From: a virus
DNA length: 64,000 nucleotides
Strand: one strand, 5' to 3'
IMG/VR virus record: IMGVR_UViG_3300017991_000010
Location: 1 to 64,000 of that record
Both the position numbers and the translations under genes were made by a program. The notes under the pieces are model-generated. The model worked only from the letters and a program-made list of their open reading frames with translations. It was not told the DNA's origin and searched no databases. The first letter of the stretch is position 1, and each line of letters opens with the position of its first letter. This document shows positions 1 through 7,561 of the stretch, one piece after another.

Positions 1-838
1 CAGCACGGAAGTGGCCAATTGGAGCGTGTCCGATCTCACGCACCCAGTCCCCGACGCCGAAGGGATCTTCGTGGAGGTTCCCGGGATTGGCCTTGAAGAT
101 CCGATCGTCGCTGCCGCCCTCGCACTTCTCGTCCAGGAGGATGGGCAAAAACCCGTCGGTGTCGAGTAGGCCAACCAGGGTGCCCTTGCCGCCGCTGCAC
201 CACACGCGATCCCCGACACGATAGTCGTGATGGTCCATGTACCATTGTGGCGTGGGCTCGGCGCTGCCTGGGGCGACCTTGCGGAGGCCTATCTGGCCGT
301 CTTGGACGCCGATGTCGAGATAGTCGACGACCCAGCCGGCAGGCTCAGCGCGGAGCACCTTGCCTGGCTTGCCCTTCGGTGCGTGCGGGTGCCGCACCCA
401 GTCCCCCACGCCGAAGGGCTCGGGGGTGAGGTTACGGCTCCATGTTTCGCAGGAAAGCTGCGGTATGTTTGGGCGAGAGTCCCACTCGACCAAAGTATCG
501 TTGCCCCTAGACTCCGGTCTGAGGGCTACCTTTTGGACCGTCCCAGCCCACCGATCGTTTACCACCCGATCCCCCACCTGATACTCGCTCATTTGATCCT
601 CCTCTACTAGCTCGAGCCACTCGGGGGCCCAGCCGCATCTGTAGGCTCGCCCCGGACCGAAGCGCTCGCTCTTGGTCTCGACGTAGCGCCCTTGCCCTTC
701 ATCGAGCACATCGCACACGGTGGCGATCGCGCCCACGAACTTGTCGCGCCAGGGGTTCCAGGGGCATATGCCGTCGCCGCGCTTCACATCCCGCCCCTGG
801 ATGATGCACACCTTGTCGCCGATCTTGAACTCGCTCAT
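1..838 (-). CDS. Tandem SH3/KOW-like repeat protein, C-terminus cut off by window edge
   Basis: The reading frame runs off the left edge; 279 residues are visible. It is built of small beta-barrel-like units, each opening with a turn such as IGDKV (about residue 6), VGDRV (about 88), FGVGDWVR (about 142), VGDRV (about 207) and FGVGDWVR (about 260). This spacing is typical of SH3/KOW-like folds that bind nucleic acid or protein, but no family can be named. An in-frame ATG at 592 has a strong GAGGAGG site 7-8 nt before it and starts with the same MSE motif as the ATG at 838, so two genes may have fused by loss of a stop codon, or a short form may also be made. The start at 838 overlaps the upstream stop by 4 nt. 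Confidence 0.75.
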   Translation of the reverse strand, partial: MSEFKIGDKVCIIQGRDVKRGDGICPWNPWRDKFVGAIATVCDVLDEGQGRYVETKSERFGPGRAYRCGWAPEWLELVEEDQMSEYQVGDRVVNDRWAGTVQKVALRPESRGNDTLVEWDSRPNIPQLSCETWSRNLTPEPFGVGDWVRHPHAPKGKPGKVLRAEPAGWVVDYLDIGVQDGQIGLRKVAPGSAEPTPQWYMDHHDYRVGDRVWCSGGKGTLVGLLDTDGFLPILLDEKCEGGSDDRIFKANPGNLHEDPFGVGDWVREIGHAPIGHFRA

Positions 839-1233
839 GACTCGTTCTCGACCGGCTCGAGCCAGGCCACGGGCCACCAGTTGTCCTCCTCGCCGAGGAG
901 GCCCACCGCAGGGTAGCCAGCCGGATGCGCGTCATCGACCTCGAAGACTTGGCCGATGAGTTCGTCTCTATCTGACCACGGCCAGAAGTGGCACGCGCCC
1001 TCGGGCCTGATCCGGCGCCCGTCCAGGATGCGCACGCGCTGGCCTGTGCGAAGCCCCCCCGGCATGGGCCTCTCCTCGGGCTCGGACTCCGCTGGCTCGG
1101 GCTCTGGCATCTCGTCGACGAAGCGTGCTGCAGCCAGCCACGCGTGCTTGGCCGGGGCGCTCCAGTCCCGCTCGATCCCGACGACGTACAGCCGCATGGC
1201 GACCTCGAGCTTGATCTCGTCCTTGGTCTTCAT
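835..1233 (-). CDS. Small protein with C-terminal SH3-like unit
   Basis: 132 residues. The ATG at 1233 follows GGGGAGGACGAAAG and overlaps the upstream stop. The N-terminal half is helical and the middle is acidic and proline-rich. The C-terminal half has a TGQRVRI turn and ends WPVAWLEPVENES, which resembles the APEWLELVEED segment of the next gene, so the two share a module. Function unknown; the repeated modules in adjacent genes suggest local duplication. Confidence 0.75.
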   Translation of the reverse strand: MKTKDEIKLEVAMRLYVVGIERDWSAPAKHAWLAAARFVDEMPEPEPAESEPEERPMPGGLRTGQRVRILDGRRIRPEGACHFWPWSDRDELIGQVFEVDDAHPAGYPAVGLLGEEDNWWPVAWLEPVENES

Positions 1234-1556
1234 CTTTCGTCCTCCCCGCAGACGTGCAGGCAGCAGCGCTCGTGGACTGCCCACGGGCAAAAGTCTGGGC
1301 CTGGGTTTTCGCATGTGTGCTTGGGGCACATGTCGTGCCTTTTATCCTCGCACCAGTGGCACCCTGGATCTGGCACAGCGATCGCGTCCCAATATGCCTC
1401 CACCGTCTCGGCCAGCTCGTCCTGCAGCCTGATGACCCACGCCGCCCAGGCTAGGTCACCAGCCGTAGCCCACAGGAGATCCACCCCCTTGCGCAGCGCA
1501 GCCACTAGCGCGCGGTTGCCGTCGCCGATCGTGCTCGTCGTGACCTTGATGTTCAT
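1230..1556 (-). CDS. Hypothetical protein with cysteine/histidine-rich tail
   Basis: 108 residues, starting at an ATG behind AAGGAGGCCGGGCC. The N-terminal 60 residues look helical. The C-terminal 40 residues hold many cysteines and histidines (CHWCEDKRHDMCPKHTC, then two CC/CxxH clusters), enough for one or two zinc sites. It is coupled to both neighbours by ATGA overlaps. No family recognised. Confidence 0.75.
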   Translation of the reverse strand: MNIKVTTSTIGDGNRALVAALRKGVDLLWATAGDLAWAAWVIRLQDELAETVEAYWDAIAVPDPGCHWCEDKRHDMCPKHTCENPGPDFCPWAVHERCCLHVCGEDER

Positions 1557-1756
1557 GGCCCGGCCTCCTTGACCTCTTCGATCTCGACGTCGCAGCAGTC
1601 CCCGATGTCGATCTCGCCCGAGCAGTGGTAGCACAGGCCCGCCCACCAGTCGCCTTCCTTGTAGGCCTTCTCGACCGCAGCTCCCTCGTCGTCGGCCTCG
1701 AAGGTGCCTATGAACTTGCTCGCGTAGTAGAGTCCGTAGATCCTGAACTTCGGCAT
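1553..1756 (-). CDS. Small acidic protein with CxxC-type motif
   Basis: 67 residues. The start has an AAAGGAGAGTAAG ribosome site that lies partly in the end of the upstream gene. It begins MPKFRIYGLYY and contains CYHC and DCCDVEIEE, so a metal site is possible. It overlaps the downstream start by 4 nt. Function unknown. Confidence 0.75.
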   Translation of the reverse strand: MPKFRIYGLYYASKFIGTFEADDEGAAVEKAYKEGDWWAGLCYHCSGEIDIGDCCDVEIEEVKEAGP

Positions 1757-1757
1757 C

Positions 1758-1967
1758 TTACTCTCCTTTCGGCAGCGCCCCGGCTGCGCGCAGAGCCTCG
1801 TTGATCGCCTCGCTTCTGGATGCAGCGCTGGCTGCGCCGACGTACCATCGGCCCCCAGCGCACCACATACGCAGCTCCGCTACGCCCGTGGGCGCGCGAA
1901 GGACGAGCACGCGGCACGCCTGCCGCTCGCAGCTCACGGTGCCTGGCGCGCGGTACGGCCCCATCAT
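1758..1967 (-). CDS. Hypothetical small protein
   Basis: 69 residues, starting at an ATG that overlaps the stop of the winged-helix gene upstream. It has two cysteines near residues 13 and 18 and a short basic/alanine helix at the end. Its last codons (PKGE) sit in the ribosome site of the next gene, so translation is probably coupled. No family recognised. Confidence 0.7.
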   Translation of the reverse strand: MMGPYRAPGTVSCERQACRVLVLRAPTGVAELRMWCAGGRWYVGAASAASRSEAINEALRAAGALPKGE

Positions 1968-2329
1968 GACTCTCCTTTCGGTAGCGTCCAGCCGCGCCCG
2001 TTCGGGCCACGCGCTACAGCGCCCGTGGTGTGCAGGTCCACGAGTACAGAGCGCAGGCGCCGCATGCCCACACCCAAACGCTTGCGCAAGGTATGCGTCG
2101 CGATGGGCTCGTCCCTGGCTGCTAGCGCGTCTATCACGGCCTGCTCCAGTTCCTCTATGGTCTTGGTCGCTTTGGGCTTGTCGAAGCCCGTAGCGCGATC
2201 CGCGAAGGCGTCGGCAAACGCCCAGGCATCATCAGCAGCCTGCCACGGGCTAAGGCCCTGGTTCGCGCAGTCGATCATGACGGCCTTGGCCACCTGCACG
2301 CGCGCCTTCTCGAGGTCGCTCGGTTTCAT
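1964..2329 (-). CDS. Winged-helix-like DNA-binding protein
   Basis: 121 residues. The start was chosen at MKPSDLEKARV because GGAGGAGTC lies just before it. The N-terminal half is an alanine-rich helical region. Residues about 65-118 have a helix-turn-helix/winged-helix pattern: TIEELEQAVIDAL, then THTLRKRLGVGMRRLRSVLVDL, then a basic wing ending GRGWTLPKG. It may be a small regulator. The fold assignment is from pattern only. Confidence 0.65.
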   Translation of the reverse strand: MKPSDLEKARVQVAKAVMIDCANQGLSPWQAADDAWAFADAFADRATGFDKPKATKTIEELEQAVIDALAARDEPIATHTLRKRLGVGMRRLRSVLVDLHTTGAVARGPNGRGWTLPKGES

Positions 2330-2619
2330 GACTCCTCCAGCCGAGCCAAGCACTGTCGGCAGGTCAAGTAGTTGCCCCCGCTCAGCCCCTGCAGCGTGTT
2401 CACCAGGTGAGGGGCGATGCGGTCGACGTGCCTGGACAGGGCCGGACCCTCCATGTAGTCGTCCGCGTCGCTAGGTACCACTCGCCCGCAAAGGGTGAAG
2501 TAGCCCCCAAGCGCCGAAACGTCCACGGCGTCTGCGCCCACCACGTAGTGTCGCGTGCTCCAGCGCCCTTGGCGCTTCCACGACACATAGCCTCCGCTGA
2601 TTCGATCGTCCTCCGGCAT
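2326..2619 (-). CDS. Small zinc-binding protein
   Basis: 97 residues. The start overlaps the helicase stop as TGATG. The core reads YFTLCGRVVPSD and later YLTCRQCLARLEES, so a C-x(n)-CxxC site could bind zinc; phages often carry small proteins of this type. Tight coupling to the helicase suggests it is made with it, but nothing shows a joint role. Confidence 0.75.
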   Translation of the reverse strand: MPEDDRISGGYVSWKRQGRWSTRHYVVGADAVDVSALGGYFTLCGRVVPSDADDYMEGPALSRHVDRIAPHLVNTLQGLSGGNYLTCRQCLARLEES

Positions 2620-4094
2620 CAGTCGTCCTCCCCTAGCCAAGCGCGCAGCTCGGCCAGCACGGTCTCCTCGTCTCGCATCTCGTCCAGGGCAGCGCGCCCG
2701 GCGCCTCCGCCCTCGGTGTCGGCCCCGACGTCCTCGACCACCGCGAGCTTGTCGAGTAGTGAACGCCGAACCTGCTCGTCGATAGTCCCTTCGGCGACCA
2801 GATAGTGGATCGTGACGGGCTTGCCCCCTAGTCGTCCCACGCGCCCCTCCATCTGCACGAGGTCGTGGGGTGTCCACGGGAGCGCGCACCACACGAGCCC
2901 GTCGGCCTGGTGCAGGTCCATCGAGGTCCTGACGCTGTCCGCCGTGGCGATGAGCGCGGCCGGGCCCTCGTAGCGCTGGAACTCCTCGGCGATCGCGCTG
3001 CGCGGCCTCGAGTCGATGTCCCCGGTCACGCTGCGCAGCCACACGCCGTCGCGCACTGCCTCGCGGCACTCCTTCTCGACTACCTTGCCCAGGGCCAGCG
3101 TGAGGTGCGCCACGAGCTTCTTGCGCGAGGTCACGAGCACGACCTTGCAGCCCTGGTTGAGGTACTCGAGCGCCGTCTCGCACGCGAAGGGCTCCTTGGC
3201 CTCAGCAGCGCGCGAGATCGCCATCTCGACGCCCCCGCCCATGTAGCGGCACTGGCTGTAGTCCGGGGTCACGAGGCGTACGTCGCGCTGGACGGCAGGC
3301 AGCTCGTGCGCCACGTCCGCGCGGGACGCGACCATGAAGAGGTGCCCACAGCGCGTCCCCAGCTCGCCCAGGTTGCTCGAGCCCGTGGTGCAGAGGCCGC
3401 CCCAGTCGTTTCGGTAGGCGGCACAGTAGCGCTCGAGCCACTGGAGGCGCCCCAGGCGCTCGTCGCTCTTGCGCGTCCACATGGGGTAGCGTGACGGCGA
3501 GGCGATGTGCATCTGGGCCCAGAGGTCGCGGACGCGATCGCGCACCGGCGTGGCCGTGAGCTGGATCACGCGCCCCCTACGCCTGCGCACCTGACGCGCC
3601 AGCTCGACAGCGTGCTCGAAGCGGCGCTTCTTGTACCCGCCGCTCTGGAGCTTGCGGGGCGGCCTGTGCCCCATCTTCAGCTCGTGCGCCTCGTCGAGGA
3701 TGAGCCATTGCCAGGGCACGTGCGCCAGCTCTTGAGCGCGCCGTCCGATGACCTCATAGTTCGTGACGACCATCGAGGCGTTTTCCAGCGCGCGCTCGAG
3801 GCTCGAGAACGTGCCATCACGATGCACGCCCTTTTTGCTGTACTGCTTGCCGCCCCAGAGGACGGACACAGGCTGCTCGAGCATCCACTCCGCGTCCCTG
3901 GGCCAGACGTGGCGGCCGATCGCGCGCGTCACGATCAGCACGGGCGCGCGCTCGTCCTGAGACCACGCCGCGAGGGTCGTGGCTGTCTTGCCAAGGCCCG
4001 CAGCCCACCAGAGCCCTGCCCACCGCGGATCGGCCAACGCCAACGCGGCGCGCTCTTGGTAGGCACGTAGCTTATGCCAACCGGGGCAGGTCAC
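2619..4094 (-). CDS. SNF2-type superfamily 2 helicase/translocase
   Basis: 491 residues from a GTG at 4094 that overlaps the upstream TGA and follows GGAGGGAG. All core motifs are visible: Walker A WWAAGLGKTATT (residues about 29-40), DEAH at 134-137, QLTATPV for motif III, and a C-terminal RecA-like domain ending in MEGRVGRLGGK (the arginine-finger motif VI). This is the usual SNF2-like phage helicase, an ATP-driven dsDNA translocase used in replication, recombination or repair. No nuclease or primase domain is fused to it. It is the only large enzyme in this minus-strand operon. Confidence 0.92.
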   Translation of the reverse strand: MTCPGWHKLRAYQERAALALADPRWAGLWWAAGLGKTATTLAAWSQDERAPVLIVTRAIGRHVWPRDAEWMLEQPVSVLWGGKQYSKKGVHRDGTFSSLERALENASMVVTNYEVIGRRAQELAHVPWQWLILDEAHELKMGHRPPRKLQSGGYKKRRFEHAVELARQVRRRRGRVIQLTATPVRDRVRDLWAQMHIASPSRYPMWTRKSDERLGRLQWLERYCAAYRNDWGGLCTTGSSNLGELGTRCGHLFMVASRADVAHELPAVQRDVRLVTPDYSQCRYMGGGVEMAISRAAEAKEPFACETALEYLNQGCKVVLVTSRKKLVAHLTLALGKVVEKECREAVRDGVWLRSVTGDIDSRPRSAIAEEFQRYEGPAALIATADSVRTSMDLHQADGLVWCALPWTPHDLVQMEGRVGRLGGKPVTIHYLVAEGTIDEQVRRSLLDKLAVVEDVGADTEGGGAGRAALDEMRDEETVLAELRAWLGEDD

Positions 4095-4279
4095 CGATCC
4101 AGCTCCCTCCGCCCGACCACGTGTGAGATCCACGCTAGCAGCATGACGGCCGCGCCTATCAGCAGCCCGCAGATGAACGACGCTCCATCGTAGGTCTCGA
4201 TCGCGTTCATGGCGATGAGCGGCCCTGCGATGGCCAACAAGGTGTACGCGAGTCTGAGGACGATCTCTACACTCAGCAT
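4091..4279 (-). CDS. Two-helix membrane protein
   Basis: 62 residues with two hydrophobic segments (about 5-22 and 33-52) and a charged C-terminal tail RRELDR. It starts behind GGGGGAGTAGAAGACC and its stop overlaps the helicase GTG. A small inner-membrane protein of unknown role. Confidence 0.75.
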   Translation of the reverse strand: MLSVEIVLRLAYTLLAIAGPLIAMNAIETYDGASFICGLLIGAAVMLLAWISHVVGRRELDR

Positions 4280-4285
4280 GGTCTT

Positions 4286-4843
4286 CTACTCCCCCGGCCA
4301 CTCCGGGATCACGCGCCGGATCTCTCGCGCTTGGAGCAGGCGTTCGTGCGCCAGCTTATCTATGGGCGCGGCAGCCTCGGCATGGTCCATGGCGGTCAGA
4401 GCGAAGCTGCTCGCTTCCTCTGGGGTTGCTAGGCACGGGGTTGCTAGGCACAATGTCTCCGCTGCGCGTGTGGCCCAGCCGACGCCAACGCGAGGCCCCT
4501 GGGCAACTGCAACCCACCGGGGATCGGGCATCTGGTGCTTGCCGTCCAGCCACTCACGCGCCCAGCGCCGCCAAACAGTAGCTCTCGGGTCGCGCACGCC
4601 CCGCATGATCTTCTGTGCGCGTCGGATCGCTCTCGCTACCGCACTTTGGGCCGCGCCAATCAGGACCTGCCCATGCGCAACGATCAACTCGTGCGACAGT
4701 CGCTCGAATTGCCAACCCATCCAGTCCCCGCGCTTGCACAGCCGCCACGCGTCTGCTTGCGTCGCTTTGGGCCCGAGCGACCTGCGCCACTCCATGGCCT
4801 CCTCGCACGAGCCGTGCTCCTCCCCGAACTCGACTGCTAGCAT
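4286..4843 (-). CDS. Trp-rich RGDW family protein (Imm-5-like), copy A
   Basis: 185 residues; start ATG after GGAGGAGTAGC. It shows the signature of a family common in phage and bacterial genomes: ACxxAxEW-like N-terminus, RLCKRGDWMGW (about residue 45), VRDPRATVWRRWAREW in the middle, and LLQAREIRRVIPEWP at the end. The product of 59805-60611 has the same order of motifs, so they are paralogues. Databases often call such proteins Imm-5-like, but no function is established. A 15-bp tandem duplication gives the repeated CLATP peptide. Confidence 0.75.
   Translation of the reverse strand: MLAVEFGEEHGSCEEAMEWRRSLGPKATQADAWRLCKRGDWMGWQFERLSHELIVAHGQVLIGAAQSAVARAIRRAQKIMRGVRDPRATVWRRWAREWLDGKHQMPDPRWVAVAQGPRVGVGWATRAAETLCLATPCLATPEEASSFALTAMDHAEAAAPIDKLAHERLLQAREIRRVIPEWPGE
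4422..4451. repeat. 15-bp perfect tandem duplication inside a gene
   Basis: GGGGTTGCTAGGCAC occurs twice without a gap (4422-4436 and 4437-4451). It lies inside the RGDW family gene and adds five residues in frame. It looks like a recent slippage event. Confidence 0.9.
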
Positions 4844-4844
4844 G

Positions 4845-5201
4845 CTACTCCTCCTTGATCCCCAGGGCTTCGGCGCAGGAGGTGCAGTAGGCCACGGCGT
4901 GCGTCTTGGGCAGCGTTCGTCGTCTGTAGTCCACCGGAGTCTCGTCCCACGAATAGAGGACTTCGGGGGCTTCACCACATTCGTGGCAGGCCTTCATGTG
5001 CTGGCTCAGGAACCGCGTCGGATCGATCCTGAGCGCCCGATACGTCCCCCGCTCTGGCGCCCAGCGCGCGGGGTCTAGAAGGGTGCCGTCGGTGGCGGTT
5101 GTGAGGGAATGGTGACGCCGCCGAGTGCTGTTCCCCTCAGCAGCGCGATCCCACAGGGCCTCCAGGCGCTCTTGCAGCTCGGCGTCGGTCTCGTCTCTCA
5201 T
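4845..5201 (-). CDS. Small zinc-binding protein
   Basis: 118 residues; the ATG at 5201 overlaps the upstream stop. The N-terminal 25 residues are a charged helix. The C-terminal half holds CHEC (about residue 72) and CTSC (about 108), spaced as in a zinc ribbon. Function unknown. Confidence 0.75.
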   Translation of the reverse strand: MRDETDAELQERLEALWDRAAEGNSTRRRHHSLTTATDGTLLDPARWAPERGTYRALRIDPTRFLSQHMKACHECGEAPEVLYSWDETPVDYRRRTLPKTHAVAYCTSCAEALGIKEE

Positions 5202-5551
5202 GCGTCTTGCCCTTCCCGGGCGCGCCACTGGGGGCAGCAGGATGTCTCGCCCCTGAGCCGACCGACGTGGCGGTTCCATCCAGCTCTGGCTGCATCCTGA
5301 TCGCGGCAGCGCCCGTACAGGCCGCCCGGCAACTTCCTCTCGTCGTACCAGGCGGCGCAGCCGATGCAGCGCTTTCCTGGCATCGCCTCCCTGAGGAACT
5401 CGTCCAGCCGGATGAATACGTCGTCGTGCAGGCGCGGGTCGCGTAACGTCTCCGCGTGCTCCTCGTCGGTCAACATCTCCATCTCTGGATCGTCATAGGG
5501 TCCGACCGACGGACAGTACAGTGTAGGCACCTTGGGCGGTGTGTCTCTCAT
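5198..5551 (-). CDS. Cysteine-rich hypothetical protein, first gene of left minus operon
   Basis: 117 residues; start ATG behind GGGAGAGACAC. The N-terminal half is acidic. The C-terminal half holds RCIGCAAWYDE and GRCRDQ plus a CC pair, a likely metal site. It is the first gene after the minus-strand promoter at 5570-5599 and is coupled to the next gene by ATGA. Confidence 0.75.
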   Translation of the reverse strand: MRDTPPKVPTLYCPSVGPYDDPEMEMLTDEEHAETLRDPRLHDDVFIRLDEFLREAMPGKRCIGCAAWYDERKLPGGLYGRCRDQDAARAGWNRHVGRLRGETSCCPQWRAREGQDA

Positions 5552-5569
5552 GTGTCTCTCCCGAAACTC

Positions 5570-5599
5570 AGCCTACGACAGCGCGATCGCCTGGGTCAA
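5570..5599 (-). promoter_or_regulatory. Promoter of left minus-strand operon
   Basis: On the minus strand TTGACC (5599-5594) is followed after 18 nt by TAGGCT (5575-5570). The expected start leaves a leader of about 20 nt that contains the GGGAGAG site of the gene starting at 5551. Confidence 0.6.
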
Positions 5600-5638
5600 G
5601 CGAAATCGACCCCGAGCGCGAAAGCGGGATCACTCCCC

Positions 5639-5668
5639 TTGCGCCGCGCCCCCGCACCGTGGTATCAC
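5639..5668 (+). promoter_or_regulatory. Leaderless promoter of repA
   Basis: TTGCGC (5639-5644), an 18-nt spacer, then TATCAC (5663-5668). The A of the repA ATG is 7 nt after the -10 box, where transcription should start, and no ribosome site lies before it. The mRNA is therefore probably leaderless. Confidence 0.6.
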
Positions 5669-5674
5669 AGATCC

Positions 5675-6700
5675 ATGGGAGAAGATGGGGCGCTCTCGGC
5701 CGAAGAGCGAAAACGAAGACTAGCCCAACGCGCCAAGAGCCTACCGCGCATGGTTCAGGCGGCCACGCCCGTCGAGTGGCTGATCGAGGGCATGCTCGCC
5801 AAGGGTGCGCTGACCGTCGTTGCGGGGCCGGCGAAGAAGGGCGCGAAGTCGATCATCACGATGCAGCTTGCCGTGTGCACGGCCTACGGGCAGCCGTTCC
5901 TGGGCAGGCCAGTCCCTAAAGGTAAAGTGATCTACGCGAACCTTGAGGACGGCGCCGGACGCGTGGGCAGGCGGCTGAAGCTCCACGGCGTGACCGCAGA
6001 GAACCCCGAGGGCGGCGAGATGCTCGGGCTGTACTACCAGGAGGACGTCCGCACGATGCTCGAGGTCATGCCCCGGGACTCCGCGTGCGACCTCTTCGTA
6101 ATCGATCCCCTCGCGCACATCGCTGCTGCCTACGGCGTCGAGTCCGAGAATGACAGCGTGCAGATGACCCCGTTCATGGCAACGCTCCGCGAGTTCGCTC
6201 AGCGACAGCGCTGCGCCGTCGTGCTCGTGCACCACTACCGCAAGGCCGGGGACATGATGCGCGGCTCGACGGCCATCGAAGCGGGCTCAGACGGCTGGTG
6301 GGACGTGGCGCCAGACATCGAGGACCCGAACAAGAAGCTGATCAAGTGGACGCTGCGCGATGGCCCGCCGGGCGAGCAAGGCGCCCTAGTCGAGTTCGGC
6401 GAGGGGACGTCGCTCAAGGCGATCGACGCCGACGAGGTCAAGCCCAAGATCGAGAAGGAGAAGCGCAAGCGCGAGAGCGATGAGGAGCTGCAGGAGCGCC
6501 TCGCTGGGTGGTGGAAGGACAACCCCGGGTGTTACTCGCAGAGCAACCTCCGCGCAGTCATGAGCGTCGGCCAGGAGAAGATCCGGCGCGTACTGACCGC
6601 CATGGAGGTGGTCGGACTGGTAGTCCGGGGGGAGGACAAACAGGGCTGGCGCTTCGTGGGACATAACTCCTTCGAGGGAGATAACTCACATGAAGGGTAG
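5675..6700 (+). CDS. repA: RepA-like AAA_25/RecA-fold replicative ATPase
   Basis: 341 residues. The start at 5675 follows the promoter directly; an upstream in-frame extension lies in promoter DNA and was rejected. Walker A is GPAKKGAKS (51-59), Walker B DLFVIDPL (Asp144), then LVHHYRK (His186-His187) and RGSTAI (about 196), the order seen in RepA/AAA_25 hexameric helicases of plasmids and phages. The C-terminal 90 residues contain a charged linker and a winged-helix-like domain (LRAVMSVGQEKIRRVLTAME) that could bind the adjacent repeats. It probably initiates replication at the array just downstream. Two repeat-like half-sites lie inside its own 3' end. Confidence 0.85.
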   Translation: MGEDGALSAEERKRRLAQRAKSLPRMVQAATPVEWLIEGMLAKGALTVVAGPAKKGAKSIITMQLAVCTAYGQPFLGRPVPKGKVIYANLEDGAGRVGRRLKLHGVTAENPEGGEMLGLYYQEDVRTMLEVMPRDSACDLFVIDPLAHIAAAYGVESENDSVQMTPFMATLREFAQRQRCAVVLVHHYRKAGDMMRGSTAIEAGSDGWWDVAPDIEDPNKKLIKWTLRDGPPGEQGALVEFGEGTSLKAIDADEVKPKIEKEKRKRESDEELQERLAGWWKDNPGCYSQSNLRAVMSVGQEKIRRVLTAMEVVGLVVRGEDKQGWRFVGHNSFEGDNSHEG

Positions 6701-6860
6701 TCCGGACTGTTTGCGTAAGTATGCGAAAGCTGGGTCGGACCGGTCCGACGGACTGGTAGTCCGGACTGATAACGCCCGTACCCCGACCAGTCCGGACTGA
6801 TAGGGCCCCCTACGTAGTAGGGGCCCCAGTCCAGTCCGGTCTAGGGCAGGGGCAGTCCGA
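6611..6860. repeat. Palindromic repeat array, candidate replication origin
   Basis: The core AGTCCGGACTG occurs intact at 6699-6709, within 6757-6768 and at 6789-6799. Degenerate copies lie near 6833-6841 and 6853-6860. CGGACTGGTAGTCCGG occurs both in the repA end (6613-6628) and at 6750-6765. A perfect 16-bp palindrome GTCGGACCGGTCCGAC lies at 6734-6749. Iterons next to a RepA gene are the usual mark of an origin; autoregulation of repA is an alternative or added role. Confidence 0.65.
6803..6827. other. Strong hairpin within the repeat array
   Basis: GGGCCCCCTAC and GTAGGGGCCCC face each other across a GTA loop with one bulged C. It may end the repA transcript or form part of the origin. 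No T-run follows. Confidence 0.5.
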
Positions 6861-6922
6861 TGAGGGGAAGATGAGAGGCTCGAACAACATAACCCCGCTG
6901 AAGCCGCTGTCAAGCGTTACCG

Positions 6923-6936
6923 TATATATAAGGAGG
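6923..6936 (+). promoter_or_regulatory. Putative -10 region and ribosome site before 6944
   Basis: TATATATA at 6923-6930 is followed at once by AGGAGG (6931-6936) and the ATG at 6944. No clear -35 box is seen 16-18 nt upstream. Confidence 0.35.
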
Positions 6937-6943
6937 AAGATCA

Positions 6944-7204
6944 ATGGGCAGTAACACGCAGTGGAGCGAGTACCGGGAGTTCGAGGCCGAGCCCGGAGCG
7001 ACGATCGCGTCGTGGTACGAGGCAGGCCTGGGCGTGGGCATGTCGAGCGGGTGGCGTGCGGCGCTACGCATCTCAGACGTCGTCCACGCCGAGAGCAATC
7101 TGATGCAGGACCGCACCAGCGCGATCGCAATGGTCGAGGCCGAGCTGCACATCATGCGCGAGGAGGGGCTGCGGGATCTGCCCAAGGGGCCGTCTGAGGA
7201 ATAG
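6944..7204 (+). CDS. Hypothetical protein, first gene of the plus-strand accessory operon
   Basis: 86 residues with a strong AGGAGG site. Mixed helix, no cysteines, no family recognised. It begins a long run of coupled small genes that reaches 13399. Confidence 0.75.
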   Translation: MGSNTQWSEYREFEAEPGATIASWYEAGLGVGMSSGWRAALRISDVVHAESNLMQDRTSAIAMVEAELHIMREEGLRDLPKGPSEE

Positions 7205-7243
7205 GCACGCGCCCCGAGGCGTAGACCATAGAGGAGGGACAGC

Positions 7244-7561
7244 ATGAACAAGACAATCACGCGGGACCAGCTCCAGACCACGACCATCAGCAACCTGCTG
7301 ATCGAGTCGTACCGCGAGCGGCTCCAATGCGACCCGTGGATGTTCGACGGCGCCCCCGTGTCGGCCATCGACACAACTCGGTACCGAGCAGTCGCGTGGG
7401 TGTGCGGGTACGAGGTCGCGGTCGGTCGCGGGAGCACGCGCAAGGAAGCAGTGGACGTGGCAGCCCAACGCGCACTCAAGCGGCGCGAGGTCGATCGCGA
7501 GTGGCGCGCTAGCCTGAACATCGAGGAGGACGCGATCGAGGAGGGGCGCGATGACCGGTGA
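7244..7561 (+). CDS. Protein with dsRNA-binding-domain-like fold
   Basis: 105 residues, start behind GAGGAGGGACAGC. Residues about 17-81 follow the dsRBD pattern: an N-terminal helix NLLIESYRERL, beta strands with YRAVAWVCGYEVAVGRG, and the C-terminal helix STRKEAVDVAAQRALKRR. The last corresponds to the GxGxSKKEAKxxAAxxAL core of dsRBD proteins, whose lysine/arginine residues contact RNA. The family link is inferred by eye. It might bind structured viral or host RNA. It overlaps the next gene by 11 nt. Confidence 0.75.
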   Translation: MNKTITRDQLQTTTISNLLIESYRERLQCDPWMFDGAPVSAIDTTRYRAVAWVCGYEVAVGRGSTRKEAVDVAAQRALKRREVDREWRASLNIEEDAIEEGRDDR

